From assembly GCF_026213295.1 (NCBI RefSeq), contig NC_079419.1, forward strand, positions 22,838,818 through 22,902,817: a stretch of 64,000 bases of DNA, written 5' to 3'. This DNA is from Gadus chalcogrammus. Taxonomy: Eukaryota; Chordata; Actinopteri; Gadiformes; Gadidae. The notes below the pieces were generated by a model, which worked only from the letters and a program-made list of their open reading frames with translations, did no database searches and had not been told where the DNA came from. Every line of letters starts with the position of its first letter. Positions within the stretch are counted from its first letter, which is position 1. Positions 22,965 through 34,384 of the stretch are shown in pieces. Both the position numbers and the translations under genes were made by a program.

Positions 22965-24140
22965 ATGCAGAACCCCGGGACAGCCGCAGGACCAGCCGGC
23001 CCGAGAGAATCGGACCCCAGCCTGGCCCTGCTGACGGAGGCGGTGCTCCGCCTGACCCAGCAGGCCATCCGCGACCCGCCGACCACCGCCCCGACGAGTC
23101 GGCTCACAAAGCTAGGACCCGACGACGATGTCGAGGCCTTCCTGGAAACATTTGAGCAGGTGGCAACCCGGGAGGGGTGGCCAGAGGCCCAGTGGGCCTA
23201 TATAGTGGCCCCGTTCCTAACCGGACCCGCCCAGCAGGCGAGTCAGGACCTCAACCCCGGGGACGCGGGCCGGTATGCCGCGCTCAAGGCGGCCGTGTTG
23301 GCCTACTATGGACACAGCCTTGCGGCGAAGGCCCTCAATTTCCACGAGGCGGCGTTCGACGTCCGAGGACCCGTGCGGACCCAGGTGGCCCACCAATGTC
23401 GGCTAGCCCGGAGGTGGCTGGTAGAGGGAGCGGGACCCAGCCCCGTGGATCGGGTCGTGGTGGACAACACCGTGCGACAGCTGCCCCCCGACGCCCGGAG
23501 GGTGCTGGCCCACCACCACCCTGAGACCGTGGACGACCTCGTGCGCCAGCTGGAAAACTGGCAGGTGGCCCAGCGGCTGGCGGCGGCCCCGAGACCCACC
23601 CCCCGGGCCACCCGGAGAGAGGCCCCAACACCGCCGCCGAGGACCCGGCCGTCCACCCCGCCCCGAGAACGAGGGGAGCCCGAGACCCGGCGCTGCTACC
23701 ACTGCGGACAACGGGGACACCTGGTCCGCGACTGTCCCGACCGACAGGACGTCCCCATGCCCTCCGCGTGCACCGCCCCGAGAGACCGCCCCACCTGTAT
23801 GCTGGCGACCTGCTGGACACAGAGCCTCAAGGACTCCCCCACCGTCCCCATCAGGGTGATGCACCAGGACACCCATGCCCTGGTGGACACGGGGAGTGCA
23901 GTGACCCTGGTGAGGGCCGACCTAGCCGGGGGCAGGCCGGGGACCCCGATGCAGGTCTCCTGCGTACACGGCGACACCCGGACGTACGAAACCTGCCACG
24001 TGGTAGTACGCACACCACAGGGGGTCTTCGTCGCCCGGGCTGGGATAGTACCGACCCTCCCGGTGCCGTTCCTGATAGGCCGGGACTGCCCCATCTTCAC
24101 CCGCTTCTGGAGCCCCAGGAGGGGGAACCAGGGGGGATGA
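22965..24140 (+). CDS. gag - zinc knuckle - aspartic protease (Gmr1-type)
   Basis: 391 codons from ATG 22965 to TGA 24138-24140. Residues about 1-240 are the structural gag part (an LTR-element capsid-like region, RLARRWLVEG, ending in a Pro/Arg-rich linker). Residues 244-257, CYHCGQRGHLVRDC, are a CCHC zinc knuckle for RNA binding. A retropepsin-like protease follows, with active-site ALVDTGS (D at residue 308) and a C-terminal flap-side FLIGRDC near residue 370. Putting protease on the gag side of the stop means it is made without readthrough. The same reading frame continues after the TGA without another stop all the way through pol. The ATG was chosen as the first in this frame after the leader. 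Confidence 0.9.
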   Translation: MQNPGTAAGPAGPRESDPSLALLTEAVLRLTQQAIRDPPTTAPTSRLTKLGPDDDVEAFLETFEQVATREGWPEAQWAYIVAPFLTGPAQQASQDLNPGDAGRYAALKAAVLAYYGHSLAAKALNFHEAAFDVRGPVRTQVAHQCRLARRWLVEGAGPSPVDRVVVDNTVRQLPPDARRVLAHHHPETVDDLVRQLENWQVAQRLAAAPRPTPRATRREAPTPPPRTRPSTPPRERGEPETRRCYHCGQRGHLVRDCPDRQDVPMPSACTAPRDRPTCMLATCWTQSLKDSPTVPIRVMHQDTHALVDTGSAVTLVRADLAGGRPGTPMQVSCVHGDTRTYETCHVVVRTPQGVFVARAGIVPTLPVPFLIGRDCPIFTRFWSPRRGNQGG

Positions 24141-27100
24141 GAGCTGCACCGCCCGGCCGGCCGAAGCGGACGCCCGGCCCGGCGAGGGGCAAGGCGCCCG
24201 CCGACGCGAGAGTCCGGGTCGGAATCCGGACCCGCCCCGACGACCGCCGCCGACCACGGACCAGCCCTGGGAGCGACCCGCCGACCGACCGCCGCGCAGA
24301 CCGAGACCGACGACGAGCCGGGGTCCGGAGGAGAGGGACCGTCGGCGCCGGGGAGCCCGCCCCGATCTACCGGGGACCAGGCGCGACCGGGACCGGGAGA
24401 CGGAGCGGGGCCCAGCACCGACACCGTTACCGCCTCCGAGAGGGGGAACACCCCCGAGGAGCCCGAGAGCTCCCCCCTAACTGAGCTATCGGACTTCGCC
24501 CAGGCGGGGGGGGAGAACTCGGCCCGACCGGGACAGTTCGCTACGGCCCAGCATCGGGACGATGCCTTGCGGCACGCGTGGGGGCATGTGGTCGCCCACG
24601 ACGGACAGGTGAGGGACTCAGTGAGCCACCTGACCCACCCCCACTTCTGCACTCAGCGGGGGTTGCTGTACAGGGTCGACGTGCGCGAGGGGGAGGTAGT
24701 ACAGCAACTGGTGGTACCGCGACCGTACGTGTCGAAGGTTTTGTTCATGGCCCACACCCATTTGCTCGGCGCACATCTGGGCATGGACAAAACGCGAGAG
24801 CGGGTGGTGGCGCGGTTCTATTGGCCCGGGGTACGCAGAGATGTAGCGCGTTACTGCCAGGAGTGTCCCGACTGCCAGCGCGTAGCCCCGCGGGCAGTAG
24901 AGCGGAGTCCGCTCATACCGATGCCCATTATTGAGACTCCCTTCGAGAGAATAGCGCTGGACATCGTAGGACCCCTCCCCAGGACGAGCCGGGGACACCG
25001 ATATCTCCTGGTCATATTAGATTATGCGACCCGATACCCCGAGGCCCTCCCACTGCGTGCGGCGACTAGCAAGGCGGTAGCTCGAGAGCTAGTACTACTC
25101 TTTAGCCGGGTGGGGCTCCCAAAGGAGATCCTCACCGACCAAGGCTCATGTTTCATGTCCCGCGTAGTCAAGGAGCTACTAAAACTGTTACAGGTCTCCC
25201 AGCTCCGGACCTCGGTATACCACCCGCAGACGGACGGGCTAGGCGAGCGGTTTAACCAGACCATCAAACGGATGCTCAAGAAGAGCATCGAGGCGGACGG
25301 GAAGAACTGGGACCAGTTGCTCCCCCACGTCCTCTTCGCCATTCGTGAGGTGCCCCAGGCTTCCACGGGGTTCTCCCCCTTTGAACTCCTTTATGGGAGG
25401 AGACCCCGTGGAATACTGGACCTGGCGAAGGAGGCGTGGGAGAGTCATCCCTCTCCACACAGGACCACCATCGAGCATGTGGAGCTCGTCAGGGACCGAA
25501 TGGCCAAGGTCTGGCCCATAGTCCGAGACCACCTCGCCCGTGCTCAGCAGGCCCAGGCGCGCGTGTATAACAGGGGGGCGCGCGTGCGGAACTTCCAACC
25601 CGGCGACCGGGTCTTAGTGCTGGTTCCCACCAGCGAGTGCAAGTTTCTCGCGAAATGGCAGGGCCCGTATGAGGTAGTAGAGGCCGTGGGGCCCGTTAAC
25701 TACAGGGTGAGGCAACCCGGGAGACGTAAGCCCACCCAGGTTTATCACGTGAATCTGTTAAAGCAGTGGCGGGGTGAGGACGACCCTCCCCTACGGGCCC
25801 CCATGGCCTTAATGGCTCGGCCCGCGATCCCTGACGTCCCGATGGGGGCCGACCTCAGCCCCGCACAGAGGCAAGAACTAGAGGAGCTGGTGCTGCAGAA
25901 TCGGGACGTGTTTTCGGACGTGCCGGGGCGGACCTCGGTGATCTCCCATGAGATCCGGACCGCTCCGGGGGTGACGGTTCGGATCCCGCCCTACCGGGTG
26001 CCCGAGTCCCGGCGCAACGCCATCCGCGCCGAGGTGGAGCGGATGCTAAAGCTGGGGGTAATTGAGGAATCCCGGAGCGCCTGGGCTAGCCCCATCGTGC
26101 TGGTGCCCAAACCGGACGGGACCCACCGGTTCTGTAATGACTTCCGCCGGTTGAATGAAGTGTCTGACTTTGACTCCTACCCCATGCCTAGAGTGGACGA
26201 GCTGATCGAGCGGCTGGGACCGGCCCGGTACCTGTCCACGCTGGATCTAACCAAGGGGTACTGGCAGGTCCCCCTGGCCCCGTCGTCCCGGGAAAAGACG
26301 GCCTTCGCGACGCCGGGGGGCCTGTTTCAGTACACCGTCCTGCCCTTTGGTGTCCACGGGGCCCCCGCTACGTTCCAGCGGATGATGGACCAGGTCCTAA
26401 GGCCGCACAGCAGTTACGCCGCGGCATATATAGATGATATAATCATCCACAGCGCCAGTTGGGACGAGCACGTCAAGCACGTGCGGGCCGTGCTCAACGG
26501 CCTACGAGCGGCCGGGCTTACCGCCAACCCTGCAAAGTGCAGGTTGGGGCGGGAGGAGACGGCCTATTTGGGGTACCGGGTGGGGAGGGGGAATGTGCGA
26601 CCCCAGGAGGACAAAGTGGCGGCTATCCGGGAGTGGCCGCAACCCCAGACCAAGAAGCAGGTGAGATCGTTCCTGGGGCTGGTGGGGTATTATCAACGTT
26701 TTATCCCGGGGTATGCCACCCTAGCCTGCCCCCTGAACGATCTCACCCGGAAGGCCCTCCCGGATAGGGTCCACTGGACTGAGGCAGCGACGAGGGCCTT
26801 CGAGGACCTGCGGGGAGCCCTGTGTAAGGAGCCGCTGCTGGTAACCCCTGATTTTAACCTCCCTTTCACCCTACAAACAGATGCGTCCGAGGTGGGACTA
26901 GGTGGGGTCCTGTCCCAGGTCCGGAACGGAGAGGAGCATCCGGTGACCTATCTCAGCCGGAAGCTCCTCCCCCACGAGCGGAACTATAGCACGGTGGAAA
27001 AGGAGGCGCTGGCCATTAAGTGGGCCGTCACCAAACTGACATATTATCTCCTAGGACACCAGTTCGTCCTGGTGACGGACCACGCCCCCCTGAAATGGAT

Positions 27101-27605
27101 GGCCACCGCCAAGGACACAAATGCTCGGATCACGAGGTGGTTCCTGTCCCTCCAGCCCTTCTCCTTTACCGTGGAGCATAGGCCGGGACGGGAACACACC
27201 AACGCCGACGCTCTTTCCCGCCGAGATGCGTGCGGGGGCTGGGCCCCGCGCACGGAGGGGCCTAGGCAAAGGGGGGGAGTGTGTGGCATTCCCCCGGTGC
27301 CACGCCCCCTGTTCGGGAGAGTCGAGGCCGGGATATACCGCCGGTGGCCAACAGCCGGCGACAAACCCCGACTTCCCGAGAGCCGCAATCGGGGAAACGA
27401 GGAGCACCTGGGCAGGAGGCACCCAGGTGTTAAAAGGAGGCCACCAAACGACAGATCGAGAGAAGTCGAGTGGAAGAGAGGACGACGCAGAGGACCGAGA
27501 AAGGAGAGTGAGCCGCACGGCGGACACGGGAACGACGACTCGAGCAACCCCCCCCGACTTCAATGTACAGCGTACACTTGTGTGAATCTAACCAACCGCG
27601 TGTAA
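24141..27605 (+). CDS. pol: integrase - reverse transcriptase - RNase H (Gmr1 order)
   Basis: A 1154-codon open stretch in the gag frame, directly after the TGA; no ATG is evident at its start, so it is probably made as a gag-pol fusion. Codons 1-150 are a Pro/Arg/Gly-rich linker. Integrase: zinc-binding His residues around codons 205-212 with CQECPDC at about 239; D274, D333 and E369 form the D,D(35)E triad; the GPY/F module is around 508. Reverse transcriptase follows with VLVPKPDG, LPFGVHGAPATFQRMM and catalytic YIDD at codons 763-766. RNase H follows with TDAS (D914), VEKEALAI and LVTDHAPLKW, ending NADALSR. After about codon 1030 the frame only reads through the 3' LTR to TAA 27603-27605. 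Confidence 0.92.
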   Translation, partial: ELHRPAGRSGRPARRGARRPPTRESGSESGPAPTTAADHGPALGATRRPTAAQTETDDEPGSGGEGPSAPGSPPRSTGDQARPGPGDGAGPSTDTVTASERGNTPEEPESSPLTELSDFAQAGGENSARPGQFATAQHRDDALRHAWGHVVAHDGQVRDSVSHLTHPHFCTQRGLLYRVDVREGEVVQQLVVPRPYVSKVLFMAHTHLLGAHLGMDKTRERVVARFYWPGVRRDVARYCQECPDCQRVAPRAVERSPLIPMPIIETPFERIALDIVGPLPRTSRGHRYLLVILDYATRYPEALPLRAATSKAVARELVLLFSRVGLPKEILTDQGSCFMSRVVKELLKLLQVSQLRTSVYHPQTDGLGERFNQTIKRMLKKSIEADGKNWDQLLPHVLFAIREVPQASTGFSPFELLYGRRPRGILDLAKEAWESHPSPHRTTIEHVELVRDRMAKVWPIVRDHLARAQQAQARVYNRGARVRNFQPGDRVLVLVPTSECKFLAKWQGPYEVVEAVGPVNYRVRQPGRRKPTQVYHVNLLKQWRGEDDPPLRAPMALMARPAIPDVPMGADLSPAQRQELEELVLQNRDVFSDVPGRTSVISHEIRTAPGVTVRIPPYRVPESRRNAIRAEVERMLKLGVIEESRSAWASPIVLVPKPDGTHRFCNDFRRLNEVSDFDSYPMPRVDELIERLGPARYLSTLDLTKGYWQVPLAPSSREKTAFATPGGLFQYTVLPFGVHGAPATFQRMMDQVLRPHSSYAAAYIDDIIIHSASWDEHVKHVRAVLNGLRAAGLTANPAKCRLGREETAYLGYRVGRGNVRPQEDKVAAIREWPQPQTKKQVRSFLGLVGYYQRFIPGYATLACPLNDLTRKALPDRVHWTEAATRAFEDLRGALCKEPLLVTPDFNLPFTLQTDASEVGLGGVLSQVRNGEEHPVTYLSRKLLPHERNYSTVEKEALAIKWAVTKLTYYLLGHQFVLVTDHAPLKWMATAKDTNARITRWFLSLQPFSFTVEHRPGREHTNADALSRRDACGGWAPRTEGPRQRGGVCGIPPVPRPLFGRVEAGIYRRWPTAGDKPRLPESRNRGNEEHLGRRHPGVKRRPPNDRSREVEWKRGRRRGPRKESEPHGGHGNDDSSNPPRLQCTAYTCVNLTNRV
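27268..27279 (+). other. Polypurine tract (plus-strand primer)
   Basis: AAAGGGGGGGAG lies 2 nt before the 3' LTR, where LTR elements keep the RNase-H-resistant purine primer for plus-strand synthesis. It overlaps the C-terminal end of the pol reading frame. Confidence 0.85.
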
Positions 27606-27684
27606 TAAACCGCCGTTTGAGGCTTTGGACCCTCACACCCTGCCTGATCCTTACTTGGAGCCCTCCAACCAAACCGAGTTACCA

Positions 27685-27686
<2 letters not shown>
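27282..27686 (+). repeat. 3' LTR of the Gmr1-type element
   Basis: 405 bp, apparently identical to 22403-22807. Its first 324 bases are read as an extension of the pol frame. The stop TAA at 27603-27605 overlaps the AATAAA poly(A) signal at 27604-27609. Confidence 0.95.

Positions 27687-27748
<62 letters not shown>
27687..27748 (+). repeat. GT microsatellite, right part
   Basis: 31 uninterrupted GT units directly after the 3' LTR. The following CCCAGGCCAAG...GGGTGACAGCC matches the sequence after the GT run at about 10621-10665, so this microsatellite belongs to a larger repeated unit. Confidence 0.9.
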
Positions 27749-27751
<3 letters not shown>

Positions 27752-28596
27752 AGGCCAAGCTACCACAACCCACGGGTGACAGCCAGGCCCCCCGTTATGG
27801 TCACAAATTATAGGGTGGGCCAGTTGCACTCATATTGACCACTTTGATATGAATGAGGGCATTCAACTCTACTAAATTATATGTTTGGTGGTTCTAGCTG
27901 AGCCGGAAGTGATGTAATCGCTCCCTCAGAGGTTATACGAAGATGAAACAAGCCGAGAAAACTTGGGAATAAGATAGACGTCTGGTCTAATCAGGGCATT
28001 AGGCTCTGATCAAATTGCTATAAATTGGTGTGGCTCTAGCCCTACAGGAAAGGCTCACACAAAATCATCAAATGCTCCATTGAAACGCATTGGATGCACA
28101 AGCCGTTGCTAGAAAAAAATCGAAATTTGTTGATAAGAAATAGAAACTTGGCCATTAGACCGTCAACCAGGGTGCATATTTTGACCACTCCGAAAAAAGG
28201 CGGACCCTAACCCTGAACCTCTCGGTCACCGTGGTTCGGTGTGGGGGTCCCAGTAAGGTCTCAGGGCGGTAGGACCTTCCTTAATCCCTAAGTCACCTGC
28301 TCATTGCATCACTTCCTTTAGGGCTTCGGCCTTCTAATTGATCATTCTAGTATATTTGAAGTGGTCCATACACTCAGGAGGAGGAATGACCTCTCACACG
28401 TGATCAATTAATGAATTGTTTTAAAATAACCCAGCCTCGTTAAATCAATGAGCTTGGTGTTTTGCTTTCAAAAATGGATTGTACGCTGTGTCATTACCAA
28501 TTCTGTCCATGCGCACCTCTCAGAGTGATGTAACTAGCCCCCAGACAGTTTAAAAAAACATTGATTACAAAAGTGACTTATTAATTACAATTATAT

Positions 28597-29002
28597 ATTT
28601 CCTAGCCAGCGGAATGTAGTTTACGAAAGCTGCTGCACTTATCGTCATTATGGCCACCAGTACGCTGTGGTTTGGAGCAGAGCTATTGAGTGGAGTAAAG
28701 GCCAGCTAAATCCTTTATCTTTAAATAAGTAAAAAACTGAAGAGCACTATTAAAGTGATACCTCTTCATATAGGTTTGTGCAAATGACAATTTACACGGA
28801 ACTCATGTGGTAACATTCTGTACATTAATGTTCCTCATCACAGCGTCTCACTCCTATCACAGGAACCCAGAATCAATGTGTTCGGGTGTTGCTCGGAACA
28901 TTGTGTTCATATAGAATGTTCCTGTTCATTCATACATTCACAGGATACGTGAATGTAACAAAAATTTACTCATGGCCATAGGTCGTAAACAAGTGCATAT
29001 GC
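28597..29002 (-). repeat. Right arm of large inverted-repeat element
   Basis: The reverse complement of this stretch follows the left arm closely: TGCACTTGTTTACGACCTATGG, the GATTCTGGGTTCCTGTG block, TGCACAAACCTATATGAAGAGG, AGCTCTGCTCCAAACCACAG and GGCTAGGAAAT. Divergence is visible (small indels, substitutions), so the element is much older than the Gmr1 insertion inside it. Confidence 0.65.
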
Positions 29003-29546
29003 ATACATACAATAACTTGGGGGCGGGGGGTTTGTATGGAAGTAAATCTGTGCCATCGGATTTTTAAAATAAAAAGCCATTGAATTCTAAGCATTGAATA
29101 TTTATGCATTGAAATAACGTATCTGGATTATTTGCCTCTGAATTTAACTCAATAAATCATGTTGAGCTTTATTTTTCAATGTTAAAAAATTCAAAATCAA
29201 ATAGTCAACATTAAAAAATTCAACGTAAATATTTTAAACGTCCCCAATTTCAACATGCAAAATTCAGCTGCAAAATTCAATGTTTGACAATTTAGTGTTA
29301 ACATCCGGGGTCATTGTTCCACATGTTTGTAATAAATTATGTCATTAGGGTAATTTTTTGAACAGAATATACAGGCTATCAAAATGTGCATGTTAATGAC
29401 GCTTTAATGCAAATGCACGCATTAACCCACGTTTTCTATTTTTTTCTTCTTTACTGTGATTTTGAAAGGGTTTGCCCATAGAATGTCAACATATATATTA
29501 TTATGATATATTATATCAGAAATCTTTTTCATTTTTAGCCATGAAT
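29003..29546. other. Intronic, AT-rich, no gene
   Basis: It contains repeated TTAAAAAATTCAA and AAAATTCA motifs between 29178 and 29285, otherwise nothing recognised. Confidence 0.6.
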
Positions 29547-31891
<2,345 letters not shown>

Positions 31892-32068
31892 CTGAATCCC
31901 AATGGAGAGACACTTCCCGCCCACGATGGCTTCCTTCTTGGTGTGTACATTCTCACTGTATTCATCTTGGTAGTTATTAGCAATCCAGGCCCTGTTCAAT
32001 GCTGTGGTGGAAGGATGGCTTGCAGTGATAGTGCTTTGGATAACATGCTGGCTGGAAGGACCATGGAC
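31892..32068 (-). CDS. dlgap1: dlgap1-like exon 7 (residues about 765-823)
   Basis: 177 nt, phase 0 to 0. It begins VHGPSSQHVIQS after CCTTTGTAACAG and ends KCLSIGIQ at CAG/GTAATT. SIGIQ, joined to the VD at the start of exon 8, forms GIQVD, a dynein light chain (LC8/DYNLL) binding motif known from GKAP. The middle (STTALNRAWIANNYQDEYSEN) is the least conserved part and differs from the Thr-rich segment of mammals. Confidence 0.92.
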
Positions 32069-32094
32069 CTGTTACAAAGGGCCAGATATGTAGG

Positions 32095-32180
32095 TTAGTG
32101 TGGATCTTTGATTGCTATGAAAAGCACTTTGGGTACTCTGAAAAGTGCTAAATAAATGCAATTCATTATTATTATTATTG
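32095..32180 (+). repeat. 3' tail of a LINE
   Basis: AAAGCACTTTGGGTACTCTGAAAAGTGCTAAATAAATGCAATTC followed by (ATT)n is the kind of 3' end carried by several fish LINE and SINE families. Only the tail is present, as expected from 5' truncation. Confidence 0.55.
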
Positions 32181-32566
32181 ATCATTTGATGATCATTCAA
32201 AACATTAAGATTTGGTAACATTGTCAAATGTCAATTGTTTATAAATCGGTAATGTTCCTCCTTGATCCTTTTTCCCAATGTTTTTTTTCCTCACATGCAA
32301 TAAAGATAAGCTATATAAATGTATTTATATTAAGGTTGTCAATCGATCTAAATATGTAACCATGATTAATCGGATTACTGTCCATGGGTTAATCGCAAAT
32401 TTAAAAGAACTATTCTATGCATCTACACATATATACCCCATATAAAGGCATTTTTCTAAATTGTAATGCTCTTACCAACATGGGAGAGGATATAATATGC
32501 TTGCTTTATGCCAATGATTGTAGATAAACAAAAACACAATGCAGTGTGTCCAACCTTTTTCAGCAT

Positions 32567-33327
32567 TAAAGGTCCTATGGCATGCTACTTTATGGATGCT
32601 TTAATATAGATATTAGTAGGCCCCAAACACAGTATTTGAAGACGTTCCCGAAATTCAGCCGTGGTGCAGATTTACAGCCACTACGAGCCAGTCGCACATT
32701 GAGCTTTCCCCAAATGCGCCGTTTCGGTGTCTGTAGCTTTAATGCAAATCAGGAGGAGAGAGGCGGGTCAAGGAGTCTGTGGCTCAGGGCCGTGCGCTCT
32801 GTTTACAGTGGATGTATCGCAATGGCAAGGCGCACACATCCTTTAGCCGTGTTCTGTAAATATTCTAGAACACACAAGAGTCCTGGAGCTATACTGTATA
32901 TCTAAATAATATCATATAATACATAGATATCTATATCATATCATACATATTATCACGGCCAAAAGCTGTGTGCGCCTCCAGACGATATTATGAATCTCAA
33001 ACGACTGCGTCGGGTTCTCCGACGTCTGTGGTTCTTCCACTTCCACATCAATCTGAAGTAGACTGAACCACGAGCTGCCTGCTGCCCGCTGCCGGGCGGT
33101 GGTGCTTCGCGGCGGTGGTGCCTCGTGGCAACTGGAGGCCGGCAGCATGTCGCAGTTCATGTACTTCAGGAAGTCAAAGCCAAAGTTCCTTTCAGCCAAT
33201 TCCTTCTCAACCATGGCTGAGATAACCCCAACTACAGTCTCGTTGTGGAAATACAAGAGACGTCATAGAACCGACGTGTTATGCGCCATAACACCAACAG
33301 CAAACTCTTGTGTTACAGTGTGTGTAT

Positions 33328-33371
<44 letters not shown>

Positions 33372-33390
33372 CACGTGGCGCTCCTTTCTT
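32567..33390 (-). mobile_element. Non-autonomous DNA transposon (AAAGGTCC terminus), copy 1
   Basis: It begins AAAGGTCCTATGGCATGC and then carries CAGCCACTACGAGCCAG, GAGCTTTCCCCAAA, GTAGCTTTAATGCAAAT and CCAGACGATATTATGAATCTC. The same sequence occurs inverted at 39376-41350. The right part includes NFGFDFLKYMNCDMLPASS-type coding-like sequence (minus strand, about 33130-33195), which may be a remnant exon of an autonomous relative. The far terminus is lost near the AC repeat. Family from memory; the superfamily is not determined. Confidence 0.6.
33328..33374 (+). repeat. AC microsatellite with one interruption
   Basis: AC run broken once by AA (ACAAAC) and preceded by TGTGTAT, at the edge of the DNA transposon copy. 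Confidence 0.93.
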
Positions 33391-34384
33391 TTATTTCACA
33401 AATGTCTTTCAGTTTGACAACCTCAGCCCAGGCAACTGTTCAACGGTAGCACATGCTCTTCATTCATTATTGATTCGGATTTATTTAAGGAAGTAACAGC
33501 GTGAAATGTTTGTATCTAATTTAACTTTATTCCTAGATTTCATATCAGCAAAAGCTGTGAATTAAACACACTTTTATGCTGGAGCTCATTAATCATTTTC
33601 CATGCTAACCTCGGGCTAACCGCGGATATTCCAAAAAGCACTTCCTTTTCTATCTCTCCAGATTCAGAAATCAAATCCTTTTAACAGTTGTCAGTCCACA
33701 AATCCTATCTGCCACAGTTGTAGTTGGGTTTGATGCAATAACCCGAAAATTACAAATCTACCCGCCTCCAGCAAAATATTTGTGATGGATAACACAATGT
33801 TATTCAGGATTTGATTTGATTGGGCCAAATACAATTTTAGCTTAATGCAAAATAAAGAATACACTCAATGTTTTAAGAATTGTAGGCATACATAGTTGAA
33901 AATGTGATTAACATGGTATTATCTTCCTGTTGACACAGATGGGCTCAAGAAGGAACTGGAGAAGATAAACGTAAACGCAGCATGTTTGATAAATAGCCTT
34001 AGGATAATGTTTATGTATTCAAAATTGCTGGTACTAAACCATAACATTCAGTTAACTAATGCAATAGGTTTCATTCCATGAATATATTGTTGGCCGTTTA
34101 TAAACATGCAGCAAGAAGGTGGGACAAACACGTTCAACGATGACGTTTAGTCCAGCTTCTATGCACGTATCCTTTTTGTATTTTGGAAATTAGAACAGTA
34201 ATTGGAAGGAATGTTGAGAAGAATGCAAATAAATCCATCCTTTATGCATCTAATACACATTAAGTCACAGGAATTAATCTTGTTCAAAATATGAAACCTT
34301 TTTTTGTGTGCGTTGTGATACTAGGTTAATATGATAAAGGCCAAGCAGAATGCTAAGGCAGATTCTAAGTTCACACATCAGCAC
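33391..34384. other. Intronic, no gene recognised
   Basis: AT-rich sequence in intron 6 (the intron between exons 6 and 7). No relic identified. Confidence 0.6.

Larger units (their letters stand above)
22403..27686 (+). mobile_element. Gmr1-type Ty3/gypsy LTR retrotransposon, recent insertion
   Basis: A 5284-bp element bounded by two 405-bp LTRs (TG...CA ends) that look identical base for base. Order: LTR, tRNA-Ala-type primer site, leader, gag-zinc knuckle-protease, TGA, linker, integrase, reverse transcriptase, RNase H, polypurine tract, LTR. In ordinary Ty3/gypsy elements integrase comes last. Integrase before RT is the mark of the deuterostome Gmr1 group, named for an Atlantic cod element. 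It lies inside a GT microsatellite in dlgap intron 7 and is antisense to the gene. The internal region is strikingly GC-rich against an AT-rich host intron. All catalytic motifs are present, so it looks like a very young and perhaps competent copy, apart from the TGA at 24138-24140. Confidence 0.93.

Noticed and set aside
22949..24484. Additional plus-strand frames (22949-23155, 23177-23524, 23768-24484) in the Gmr1-type element
   Set aside because: Out-of-frame readings of gag-protease and the linker without recognised domains. The 23768-24484 frame spans the TGA region and was considered as a frameshifted pol start, but the integrase frame is already continuous with gag.
23306..24652. Long minus-strand open frames (up to 318 codons) opposite gag-protease
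   Set aside because: They are shadows of a GC-rich coding strand; no motif, start context or splice support, and the plus strand has clear retroelement domains.
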